Source of the DNA: Verrucomicrobiaceae bacterium
Lineage (GTDB): Bacteria > Verrucomicrobiota > Verrucomicrobiia > Verrucomicrobiales > Verrucomicrobiaceae
Length of the DNA: 64,000 bases
NCBI GenBank assembly: GCA_947466075.1
Contig: CANIBP010000004.1
Coordinates: forward strand, 62,001-126,000
Reading direction: 5' to 3'
Shown here: positions 16,151 to 25,152 of the stretch, one piece after another
Layout: the number at the start of each line of letters is the position of its first letter
Numbering within the stretch: position 1 is the first letter of the stretch
Program-made: the position numbers and the translations under genes
Notes under the pieces: generated by a model
The model's database searches: none
Told to the model about the DNA's origin: nothing
What the model saw: only the letters and a program-made list of their open reading frames with translations

Positions 16151-16945
16151 TCATTTCTTCTCCAGTGGCATTAGCTCGATCTTCCGAAACCACACCGGTT
16201 GCCCTTCGGCTTGAAGGGCGATGTGGCCGTAACTGAGCATCACATTGCCGCCAGCATCGACGATGTCGCTGGCAGGAGCGATTTTACAGGCCGGATCAAG
16301 TTGTGGGCGCTGATAGCGCAGGACTTCGATGCCATTGATGCGGTGGATGATCTCGTCATAGCCACGCACCTCGACTTCAGCGCGCACCCACTCTTCTGCG
16401 GGAAAAGTTGGAGCGCTGGATTTGACGATGTGTTTGGTGATCAACTGCCCACCCATCTCCACATGCGTGCCGGGAGTGCAGAGATTGGCCGTGGAGCGCG
16501 GTCCTTTGCCTTCATCGGCCAGAAATTGCATCTCAAGACTCGCGGGAAAGCCTTGATCAAAACGCATACTCTGTGGTGGCTGCGTATGAAGCATCACGCC
16601 GCTGTTGAGGTTCACATACTTCGGAGCATCGGCCATCATCTTGCCGGTGAAACGATACTCCAGACGTAGGATGTAGTGCGAGTAGGCGAGGTTGGTGAAG
16701 AGATGCCCATACTGCTCAGCAAACTTGTCATAGCCATCGTAGCTGACTTTGAGGATGCCGTCTTCGACTTGGAAGGTATTCGCGAAGTTCTCGCCTAGCG
16801 GATGTTTGGCGATCTTGATCGTCCAGCCAGAAAGGTTCTTGCCATTGAAAATCGAAATCCACTTTGCTTCTTCGGCGGAGACGGCAGCGGCAATGAGCCA
16901 AATGAGTACGGCGAGAAATTGCGACGTCTTGAACATAGATCTCAT
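16151..16945 (-). CDS. DUF1080 (3-keto-disaccharide hydrolase-like) secreted protein
   Basis: The 264-residue protein has a signal peptide and a single LamG-like DUF1080 domain starting at WISIFNGKNLSGWTIKI, with YILRLEYRFTG, NSGVMLHTQPP, and a closing GHIALQAEGQPVWFRKIEL; these are standard marks of the family. Members act on 3-keto-glycosides or bind sugars and are abundant in Verrucomicrobiota and Planctomycetota. The gene is convergent with the hydrolase at 14864, with no gap. An alternative start is at 16936. Confidence 0.9.
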   Translation of the reverse strand: MRSMFKTSQFLAVLIWLIAAAVSAEEAKWISIFNGKNLSGWTIKIAKHPLGENFANTFQVEDGILKVSYDGYDKFAEQYGHLFTNLAYSHYILRLEYRFTGKMMADAPKYVNLNSGVMLHTQPPQSMRFDQGFPASLEMQFLADEGKGPRSTANLCTPGTHVEMGGQLITKHIVKSSAPTFPAEEWVRAEVEVRGYDEIIHRINGIEVLRYQRPQLDPACKIAPASDIVDAGGNVMLSYGHIALQAEGQPVWFRKIELMPLEKK

Positions 16946-17045
16946 CTTGCGTCACTTGGCTGTTGATTCCAAGCCGAAGATTCCAGTGCCTTTCGAATAG
17001 AAGCGTGCGTGCAATTAGCCGTCCATGCCTGCGTTTACAGCGGCG

Positions 17046-18428
17046 ATGAAATTTATTCTCTCTCTGCTCCTCAGCGCCTTCGGTGGTTTAACAGTCGCCG
17101 CTGAAAAGCTCAACATCGTCGTATTCATCTCCGATGATCACAGCCAGCTCGACTCCCAGGCCTATGGCTCCAAGGAAGTGCGCACGCCAAATATGGCCAA
17201 GCTCGCGGAGGATGGCCTGAAGTTCACCCACGCGTTTGTCGCCTCGCCATCTTGTGGTCCGAGCCGCACGGCGTTGCTGACGGGTCTTTGGTCTGCTCGA
17301 AACGGAGCCGAAGCCAATCACAAAGCCAAACGGCCCGAGGTTCCATCGTTGCCGACCGTGCTACGCAGCATTGGCTATGAAGTCGTTGTTATCGGCAAAG
17401 TAGCGCACAGCGACTGGGCCAAGTTTTACGACATCGATACAGTCATCGGTCCACCCGTGGGCATCTCCGACTCCGCAGGCGTGGCGAAATTTCTCAGCGA
17501 ACGCACCTCGAAGAAACCGCTCTGTCTATTCATCGGCACACGGCATCCTCATGTGCCGTGGAGTGAAGAAAGCACGTATGACTCAGCGAAGGTAAAAATT
17601 CCCGCTAGCCATGTGGACACTACCGTCACACGCGAAGAACGGGCGAAATACCTCACAGACATCACCAAGTCCGACACGCTTCTCGGTGAAGTCCGCGCTC
17701 TCTCCCGCGAAAAAATCACTGGCGACACGCTCTTCATCTACACCGCCGATCACGGTGGCCAGTGGCCCTTTGGCAAATGGAACCTCTACGACGCTGGCAT
17801 CCGCATCCCGCTCATCATCGCCTGGCCCGGCACGCTGAAACCCGCCACCATGAGCGATGCGCTGGTCTGTTGGCCCGATTTGCTGCCCACCTTCATCGAA
17901 CTCGGCGGCGGGAAAGTGCCGGAAGGCATCGACGGCAAATCCTTCGCCGGAATCCTGCGCGGCACCACCACCACGCATCTCGATCGGATCTTCGCCACCC
18001 ACAGCGGCGATGGCGACTTCAACGTCTATCCCATCCGCTCCGTCCGCACCCGTGACTGGAAATACATCCGCAATCTCCATCCCGAATTCCAGCATCACAG
18101 CCACATCTCGCGCTCCACCGGCCCCAGTGGCCTCGCGTATTGGAAAACCTGGCTCGCCGCCGCCGAGAATGATCCCGCTGCCGCAGCCACCGTGAAGCGC
18201 TACACCACACGCCCCGCTGAAGAACTCTACGACCTCTCCACTGATCCCAATGAACTCCACAACCTCGCCGCCGACCCGAAACAAGCCGAGCGACTTGCCA
18301 CGATGCGCAGCGACCTCGACGCCTGGATGAAGCAGCAAGGCGATACCCAAACCGTCTTTGGCAAGCCGCTTCTTCAAGGTGAACCCGTCACGCTAATCGA
18401 CAAACAAGCCAAGAAGGCCTCGAAATGA
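17046..18428 (+). CDS. Sulfatase, N-sulfoglucosamine sulfohydrolase (sulfamidase)-like
   Basis: ATG 17046 gives 460 residues with a signal peptide (1-19). The first metal motif reads VVFISDDHSQLDSQAYG and the formylglycine motif is CGPSR (Cys70), both typical of the heparan N-sulfatase/sulfamidase branch. The distal metal site is IYTADHGGQWPFGKW, and the C-terminal ELYDLSTDPNELHNLA is present. The tail is basic (KQAKKASK). It is the first gene of a five-sulfatase run, and its stop overlaps the next start (ATGA). The substrate could be an N- or O-sulfated sugar; only the branch resemblance is visible. Confidence 0.9.
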   Translation: MKFILSLLLSAFGGLTVAAEKLNIVVFISDDHSQLDSQAYGSKEVRTPNMAKLAEDGLKFTHAFVASPSCGPSRTALLTGLWSARNGAEANHKAKRPEVPSLPTVLRSIGYEVVVIGKVAHSDWAKFYDIDTVIGPPVGISDSAGVAKFLSERTSKKPLCLFIGTRHPHVPWSEESTYDSAKVKIPASHVDTTVTREERAKYLTDITKSDTLLGEVRALSREKITGDTLFIYTADHGGQWPFGKWNLYDAGIRIPLIIAWPGTLKPATMSDALVCWPDLLPTFIELGGGKVPEGIDGKSFAGILRGTTTTHLDRIFATHSGDGDFNVYPIRSVRTRDWKYIRNLHPEFQHHSHISRSTGPSGLAYWKTWLAAAENDPAAAATVKRYTTRPAEELYDLSTDPNELHNLAADPKQAERLATMRSDLDAWMKQQGDTQTVFGKPLLQGEPVTLIDKQAKKASK

Positions 18429-19845
18429 AACCCATCCTCCATCTGCTCTCCCTGTGTCTTCTGTGCCTTCCTTGGTTTGCTCAAGCCGCTGAAACCCGAC
18501 CAAATTTTCTCATCATCATCGCCGATGACCTCTGCTGGCGCGATCTCGGTTACGAAGGCAGTCCCGACGTCAAAACGCCGAACCTCGATAAGCTGCGCAG
18601 TGAGTCCATGCACTTGAAGGGCATGTTAATCCTGCGACGAGCTGCTCGCCCACACGGCATGCGCTTTACACTGGCCTCTATCCGATCCGCAGCGGGGCGT
18701 ATCCGAATCACACTCGCGTCTATGATGGAACTAAGAGCCTGTTCACACATTTGAAGGCTGCTGGCTATCGTGTGGCCTTGCAAAACAAAACTCACGTCGG
18801 CCCAGATGCCTCGTTTCCCTACGAGCACATTGCTGGTGCTGATGACCTCACCGAGACGACCTCTTTCATCACGCGCGATGCCGCACAGCCTTGGTTCATG
18901 GTCTTCGCCTCCAATGATCCCCACAGCCCCTGGAGTCGCGGGCCCAAGTATGATCCCGCCAAGATCACCGTGCCGCCTTATCTTCATGACAATGCCATCA
19001 CGCGTGACGCCCTCGCCAAATACTTCGGCGAGATCAGTCATCTTGATGAACAAGTCGGGGCGCTGATGAAGATGCTTGCTGACACCAAGCAGTCTGAGAG
19101 CACCGTCGTGCTATTCGTCAGCGAGCAGGGCAGCAGTTTTCCTTTTGGCGGAAAATGGAGCGTCTATGACAATGGCATCCATTCCTCAGCCATCCTGCGT
19201 TGGCCGGGCAAAGTGAAGCCGGGTAGCAGCACTGCCGCACTCATGCAATACGTCGATGTCACGCCCACCTTCCTCGCTGCGGCAGGCATCGACCCCACGA
19301 AGATCGACGTCGGCTGCCCTGATGCCCATGGGGCTACCGGCTTCGATGGCCGCAGCTTTCTCCCCGTGCTCCTCGGCGAGACGGATACCCTCCGCGATTA
19401 TATTTTCGCCCAGCACACCACCATCGGCACCTATCCCATGCGGGCGGTGCGCGACACACGCTACAAGCTCATCCGCAATCTCGCCCCCGAACTCACCTAC
19501 ACCATCGGCGGTATTCACAAAGGCCAGCCCATTGAGTCTTGGCAAGCCGATGCAAAAAACGACCCCGCACTCGCGGCTCGTGTCGCGCAACTTTTTAATC
19601 GACCCAGTGAAGAGCTTTACGACCTTCAAACCGACCCATACGAGATGAAAAATATCGCCGCTGATCCCGCGCTGGTTGACATCAAAGCCAAGCTTCAAAA
19701 AGAACTTGATACCTGGATGGTCCAGCAAAAGGACAAAGGACTAGAGACCGAAAAACTTGCCAACACCCGCCAGGGCAAAAGCGACGAAGGCGAACCCAAA
19801 GCGCCGAAGAAAGGCAAAGGGAAGGGCAAGAAGAAGGCTGAGTAG
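18425..19845 (+). pseudogene. Sulfatase with a one-base frameshift at the formylglycine motif
   Basis: A signal peptide and the metal motif FLIIIADDLCWRDLGYEG are read from ATG 18425. After LKGM (18625) the frame breaks; one base added to the TT at 18626-18627 restores FNPATSCSPTRHALYTGLYP, and that frame then runs open to 19845. The repaired protein has 473 residues with CSPTR at Cys74 and a lysine-rich tail (KKGKGKGKKKAE). As written, the N-terminal frame ends at 18754 and the downstream part lacks signal and metal ligands. Either this is a recent loss of function or a base was dropped in the assembly. The rest is conserved, which favours very recent origin or error. Confidence 0.85.
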
Positions 19846-19899
19846 CACCATTTCACACACACTTTGAAATCATCCGCCAACTCTCACGTTACCACGCCC

Positions 19900-21345
19900 A
19901 TGAAGCTCTTTCTTCTTCTCGCCACATTCGCTGTCGCCACTGCCGGAAACCTTTTCGCAGCCGATAGTGCCAAGCCCAACGTCCTCTTCATCGCCGTGGA
20001 CGATCTCAATCATTGGATTGGTCATTTCGGACGCAACAAGCAGACGAAAACGCCAAACATCGATCGCCTTGCCGCGATGGGTGTCTCTTTCACCAATGCG
20101 CAATGCGCAGCTCCTGTGTGCAATCCTTCACGCTCGGCTTTGCTCAGCGGTAAGCGCCCTGGCACGACAGGGATCTACGACAACAACAACCCTTTTGAAA
20201 AGGTGCTAAAGCCTGACGTTTCGCTCGTCATGCAGTTCAAGAACGCAGGCTATGACACACTTGGTACTGGCAAGCTCTGGCATGGCGGACTTGGCTGGCC
20301 AGAGCAATGGACGACCATTCAACCAGAAACAAAATCCAAAGGCAAAGTCGATGATCGCAGCATCGGCGGCATCGCTTTCGGACCTATCGTAGAAGGCGGA
20401 GATGAGGCCGTTTCAGACACAGGCATCGCGGATTTCGGCATTTCCGAACTCGGCAAGACGCATGAGAAACCTTTTTTCCTCACACTCGGTTTTCATAAGC
20501 CGCACATGCCGTGGAACGTGCCGCAGAAATACTATGATATGCATCCGCTGGCCGACATCCAACTGCCTCCCACTAAAGAAGGCGATCTCTCCGACATTCC
20601 ACCCGCAGGCGTGAAAATGGCCAAGCCAACGGGTGATCACGCCGCTGTGCTTGCTTCAGGTCGCTGGAAAGAAGCCGTGCAGGCCTACCTCGCTGCTATC
20701 TCGTATCTAGACGGCCAAGTCGGCCGTGTGCTCGATGCGTATGATAAGTCACCGCACAAAGAAAACACCATCATCGTCTTTTGGGGAGATCATGGCTGGC
20801 ATCTCGGTGAGAAAGAACACTGGCGGAAGTTTGCGCTCTGGGAGGAAGCCGCACGCGCACCCTTCATCTGGGTCGTTCCCGGCGTCACCAAGCCCGGCGG
20901 TATCTGCAAAAGCCCCGTCGATTTCATGAGCGTCTATCCCACTCTTTGCGACCTCACCGCTTTGCCAAAACCAGCTTGGCTTGAAGGCGACAACATCAAG
21001 CCCCTGCTCGCTGATTCAGCCGCAGCGTGGACAGGAGTTGGCATCACCACCTTCGGCCAAAACAACCACGCCGTCCGCACCGACCGCTGGCGCTATATTC
21101 GCTACGCCGATGGTGGTGAAGAACTCTACGATCACAGCAACGACGAATACGAGTGGACCAATCTCGCCACCAAACCCGAGCGCGCCGCCCTCAAAGCCGA
21201 ACTCGCCAAACACTTTCCCACCATTAATCTCCCTCCTTCCTCCCAAGGCAAAATGAGCGACAGCGAAGGTGATCCAAGCGGCAAATCCGACCCCAAGAAG
21301 GAAAAACGCAAAGCCAAGAAGGCTGCAGCGGCGGCGGCGAAGTAA
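19900..21345 (+). CDS. Sulfatase, iduronate-2-sulfatase-like
   Basis: From ATG 19900 the product has 481 residues and a signal peptide (1-20). FIAVDDLNHWIGHFG and CNPSR (Cys74, followed by SALLSGKRPGTTGIYDN) are signatures of the iduronate-2-sulfatase branch. KLWHGG, the PHMPWNVP stretch and FWGDHGWHLGEKEHW with the distal metal ligands are also as in that branch. The C-terminal end is strongly basic and alanine-rich (KKEKRKAKKAAAAAAK). It is the third of five sulfatase genes. A uronate-sulfate or related substrate is plausible by branch, not proven. Confidence 0.9.
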   Translation: MKLFLLLATFAVATAGNLFAADSAKPNVLFIAVDDLNHWIGHFGRNKQTKTPNIDRLAAMGVSFTNAQCAAPVCNPSRSALLSGKRPGTTGIYDNNNPFEKVLKPDVSLVMQFKNAGYDTLGTGKLWHGGLGWPEQWTTIQPETKSKGKVDDRSIGGIAFGPIVEGGDEAVSDTGIADFGISELGKTHEKPFFLTLGFHKPHMPWNVPQKYYDMHPLADIQLPPTKEGDLSDIPPAGVKMAKPTGDHAAVLASGRWKEAVQAYLAAISYLDGQVGRVLDAYDKSPHKENTIIVFWGDHGWHLGEKEHWRKFALWEEAARAPFIWVVPGVTKPGGICKSPVDFMSVYPTLCDLTALPKPAWLEGDNIKPLLADSAAAWTGVGITTFGQNNHAVRTDRWRYIRYADGGEELYDHSNDEYEWTNLATKPERAALKAELAKHFPTINLPPSSQGKMSDSEGDPSGKSDPKKEKRKAKKAAAAAAK

Positions 21346-21436
21346 GTTGATGATACTCATCTCGCATATGCCTATTGGATAGCTACATGAGGACTCGTCG
21401 CGAAATCAGGCCAAGCCTCCTGCGTTTTGAAGTCTC

Positions 21437-22866
21437 ATGGTCAGACTAATCATCCTTCTCGCTCTTTGCTCATGCCTTGCGGAATCCCCAGCTTTGGCAC
21501 AGCCGAACTTCTTCATGGTCTTTATCGACGACATGGGTTGGGGGATTTTTCGTGCTTCGGCAACAAGGACGCTAAAACGCCCAACATCGACCGCATGGCC
21601 GCCGAGGGCATTCGCTTCGAGCAGTTTCATGTCAACTCGCCCATCTGCTCACCTTCACGTTGTGCGATGACCACGGGACAGTATCCTCAGCGCTGGCGCA
21701 TTCATTCTTACCTCAACAACCGCGCTGACAATGCCCGACGCGGTTGTGCGCAGTGGCTTGATCCGAAAGCGCCCACGCTCGCGCGCGTTCTTCAGCAAAA
21801 CGGCTACGCCACGGGGCACTTCGGCAAATGGCATCTCGGTGGCCAACGCGATGTCGATGACGCCCCACCGATCACGGCGTATGGCTTTGACGAATCGCTC
21901 ACCAACTTCGAAGGCATGGGCCCGAAGCTCCTGCCTCTCACGATGAAGCCCGGAGATAAAGAGCCCGGAAAAATCTGGGGCGATGCCGAGCGCCTTGGCA
22001 AGCCCGTGACCTGGATGCAGCGCTCGAAGATCACGAGCGGCTTCATCAATGCCGCGATTCCGTTCATCGACAAAGCCACAGCCGCCAAGAAGCCCTTCTT
22101 CGTCAATCTCTGGCCTGATGACGTCCACGGCCCTTGGTGGCCGCCGACCGATAAATGGGCTGATGGCAAACGCGGACTCTATCTCGCCGTCTTGGAAGAA
22201 ATGGACCGCCAATTCGGCCAACTCTTCGGTCACATCCGCTCCAATCCCGAACTTCGCGACAACACACTCCTGCTCATTTGCTCCGACAACGGGCCCGAAC
22301 CCGGCGCAGGCAGTGCAGGACCCTTTCGCGGCAGCAAAACGACGCTTTACGAAGGCGGCACACGATCACCACTCATCGCCTGGGGTCCCGGTTTGATCGA
22401 CAAGTCCAAAACAGGCACCGTGAACACGACATCCATCTTCGCTGCCTTCGATCTTGCTCCCTCGCTGCTCTCTATCGCCAAGATCGAAGCCAAAGACATC
22501 GCCTTTGACGGCGAAAACATCGCGCCCGCTCTTCTCGGCCAAAACGATGTCTCCCGCACTGCCCCCATCTTCTGGCGTCGGCCGCCGGACCGCAAAACAG
22601 CCTCGCCAGCACTCCCCGAGCGCCTCCCCGATCTGGCGATGCGTGAAGGCAACTGGAAGTTCCTCTGCGACTACGACGGCTCCAAGCCCCAACTCTACGA
22701 CCTCGCCAAAGATCGCGCAGAAACCACGAATCTCGCTGCACAGCACACCGAACGTGTCGCAGCCATGAGTAAAGCCTTACTCGCTTGGCATCAATCCATG
22801 CCACCCGACAACGGCCCTGCGCTTGGAGCACAAGAGGCGAAGCCAAAGGACAAGAAGAAGCCCTGA
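21437..22866 (+). pseudogene. Sulfatase with a one-base frameshift near the N-terminus
   Basis: ATG 21437 encodes a good signal peptide and the metal motif FMVFIDDMGWG, then the frame breaks. Adding one G to the G5 run at 21540-21544 gives DDMGWGDFSCFGN and continues open to 22866 (476 residues when repaired). The downstream frame holds ICSPSRCAMTTGQYP with the formylglycine cysteine (Cys71 of the repaired protein), LICSDNGPEPGAGSAGPFRG, and a basic tail (KPKDKKKP). As written, signal peptide and first metal ligands are cut off from the rest. A dropped base in a homopolymer is a simple explanation; true pseudogenisation is the alternative. Confidence 0.85.
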
Positions 22867-22899
22867 ATGAATCGCCACAACATCTCGTTCCCACACGCC

Positions 22900-24588
22900 A
22901 TGAAGCACCTGCTCATCTTCCTTTCTCTCTCTACCGCGCTCTTTGCCGCGGATAAGCCGAACATCATCTACATCCTCGCCGATGACATGGGCTTCTCGGA
23001 TGTCGGTTGTTATGGCGGCGAGATCGAGACGCCGAATCTCGATGCACTCGCATCAGGCGGGCTGCGTTTCACGCAATTTTACAACACCGCCCGCTGCTGC
23101 CCCACTCGTGCGGCTTTGCTCACGGGGCTGTATTCGCATCAGGCGGGCATTGGGCACATGATGGAGGATCGGAAGCTCGAAGGCTACACGGGTAACCTGA
23201 ACAAAAACTGCGTCACCATCGCCGAAGCGCTCAAGCCTGCGGGCTACAAGAGTTACGTCGTCGGCAAGTGGCATGTCACGAATGTCACCAAGCCGAAGAG
23301 CGATGCCGAAAAGTTCAACTGGCCGCTCCAGCGCGGCTTTGATCGCTTCTACGGCACGATTCATGGTGCGGGCAGCTTCTTTGATCCAAACACGCTCACC
23401 CGCGACAACCAATACATCTCGCCCTTCGCCGATCCTGAGTATCCGGCGGACGATTACTACTACACCGACGCCATCAGCGACCACGCCTCTCGCTTCATTC
23501 GCGAGCATGACAAAGCGAAGCCGTTCTTCCTTTACGTCGCCTACACCGCCGCTCATTGGCCGATGCATGCGAAGACCCAGGACATCGCGAAATACAAAGG
23601 CCGTTACGCCGCCGGTTACGAAGCGGTGCGGAAGGCACGCTATGAAAAAATGCTCAAGGAAGGCGTTATCACCAAGACCAACTCGACGCCTTGGCCGTTG
23701 CCTTCCGACTTGGGCGAAACAGAGTTCTGGGAATGGGACCAGCGAAACATGGAAGTCTTCGCCGCCATGGTGGACAGCATGGACCAAGGCATTGGTCGCA
23801 TCGTGAAGGCACTCAAAGAGTCTGGGCAGTATGACAATACGCTCATCTGCTTTTTCCAAGACAACGGCGGCTGCGCTGAGAACATGGGCCGCGTCGGCAA
23901 AGGCCCGCCGCGAGCCGATACGGCCTCGCTACCGCCTTTGGGCAAGGATTACCTCCAGCCCGACATGATCCCAAAGCAAACGCGCGATGGCTTCCCCATG
24001 CGCCAAGGCAAGGGCGTCATGGCTGGCGCTGGCGACACCTACATCGGTTACGGTGAGGCTTGGGCCGCGGTATCGAACACGCCCTTTCGCAAATACAAGC
24101 ACTGGACCCACGAAGGCGGCATCAGCACACCGCTTATTGCGCATTGGCCAGCAGGGATCACACGCAAAGGCCAACTCGAAAGCACGCCAGGTCATCTCAT
24201 CGACCTCATGGCCACCGCAGTCGATCTCTCCAAGACGACCTATCCCGCAAATGTGAAGCCCATGGAAGGCCGCAGCCTCGCACCGCTCTTCACGGGCGGC
24301 AAAATCGAGCGCGAAGCCATCTACTGGGAGCATGAAGGCAACCGCGCCGTGCGCATGGGCGACTGGAAACTCGTCGCCGAGCACGCGAAGCCTTGGGAAC
24401 TCTACAACATCGCCCAAGACCGCTCCGAGCAGCATAATCTCAGCCAGCAAGAGCCTGAGCGCGTGAAGCAGATGACCGCCATGTATGATGCGTATGCCAA
24501 ACGCGCCAACGTCGAGCCTTGGGAGAAAGTGATCCCGAAAGAGCAGCCCAAGGCAGGAAAGAAGGGCAAAAAGAAAGCAGAACAGTAA
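22900..24588 (+). CDS. Sulfatase (arylsulfatase type), secreted
   Basis: The ATG at 22900 precedes a signal peptide (MKHLLIFLSLSTALFA) and gives 562 residues, longer than its neighbours. YILADDMGFSDVGCYGGE supplies metal ligands and CCPTR (Cys66) is the formylglycine motif, followed by AALLTGLYSHQAG. The form RCCPTRA and the SDVGCYG-ETPNLD spacing match the large arylsulfatase group common in planctomycetes and verrucomicrobia. A distal site FFQDNGGCAEN and a lysine-rich tail (KKGKKKAEQ) are present. It is the last of the five tandem sulfatases, 33 bp after the previous stop, and is followed by the ECF sigma gene. Confidence 0.92.
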   Translation: MKHLLIFLSLSTALFAADKPNIIYILADDMGFSDVGCYGGEIETPNLDALASGGLRFTQFYNTARCCPTRAALLTGLYSHQAGIGHMMEDRKLEGYTGNLNKNCVTIAEALKPAGYKSYVVGKWHVTNVTKPKSDAEKFNWPLQRGFDRFYGTIHGAGSFFDPNTLTRDNQYISPFADPEYPADDYYYTDAISDHASRFIREHDKAKPFFLYVAYTAAHWPMHAKTQDIAKYKGRYAAGYEAVRKARYEKMLKEGVITKTNSTPWPLPSDLGETEFWEWDQRNMEVFAAMVDSMDQGIGRIVKALKESGQYDNTLICFFQDNGGCAENMGRVGKGPPRADTASLPPLGKDYLQPDMIPKQTRDGFPMRQGKGVMAGAGDTYIGYGEAWAAVSNTPFRKYKHWTHEGGISTPLIAHWPAGITRKGQLESTPGHLIDLMATAVDLSKTTYPANVKPMEGRSLAPLFTGGKIEREAIYWEHEGNRAVRMGDWKLVAEHAKPWELYNIAQDRSEQHNLSQQEPERVKQMTAMYDAYAKRANVEPWEKVIPKEQPKAGKKGKKKAEQ

Positions 24589-24636
24589 TCGAAGTGCCAT
24601 GTCAGGAATCGATTCTGCGATTCGTTGCCTGTTTTG

Positions 24637-25152
24637 ATGCCTCTCGATCACGAAACCATCCTCAGACACCTCTTTGCAGCCCGCCAGCGGCTGAGCGCGG
24701 CGGCGTTCCTCATTGTGCGTGATGCACATGCGGCGGAGGACATTTTTCAAAATGTGGCGCTGAAGTCGGTCACGAAGACGGTGTCGTTTGATCACGAAGG
24801 TGCGTTGCTCTCGTGGGCCACGGTTTCGGCGAGGCGGGAGGCCATCGACTGGCTGCGGAAGCGGAAGTCGGAGACGCTGGGCTTGGAGCCGGATGTGCTC
24901 GATTTGTTGGATCGTGAGTGGCAAACAAAAACCTCGGCACCGGAAGGTGCGCGCATGGAGGCGCTGCGGGAATGTCTGGATGGAGTGCCTGCAAGCTCAC
25001 GTCGATTGCTGGAGCTTCGCTACTTTGAAGGCCGCCCATGCCAGGAGGTGGCGGAAACCGTCGGTGCTGGAGTGGAGGCGGTTTATCAGCGGCTCTCACG
25101 ACTGCATCGGCAGCTCAAGCAATGCGTCGAACAACGACTCTCTCCCTCATGA
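24637..25152 (+). CDS. ECF-type RNA polymerase sigma factor (Rhodopirellula/Verrucomicrobium family)
   Basis: ATG 24637 gives 171 residues with region 2 (RLSAAAFLIVRDAHAAEDIFQNVALKS, given in parts: the helix carrying AEDIFQNV is the core-binding segment) and region 4 near the C-terminus (SRRLLELRYFEGRPCQEVA and VEAVYQRLSRLHRQL, the helix-turn-helix for the -35 element). The size and motifs fit the Rhodopirellula/Verrucomicrobium ECF group. Its stop overlaps the start of the FecR-like gene (ATGA), a typical sigma/anti-sigma coupling. It may control the sulfatase run upstream or the PSD1 genes downstream. Confidence 0.9.
   Translation: MPLDHETILRHLFAARQRLSAAAFLIVRDAHAAEDIFQNVALKSVTKTVSFDHEGALLSWATVSARREAIDWLRKRKSETLGLEPDVLDLLDREWQTKTSAPEGARMEALRECLDGVPASSRRLLELRYFEGRPCQEVAETVGAGVEAVYQRLSRLHRQLKQCVEQRLSPS

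Noticed and set aside
17583..18377. Gly/Val-rich open frame antisense to the first sulfatase of the run
   Set aside because: Composition is that of a reversed sulfatase frame, with no start context or domain.
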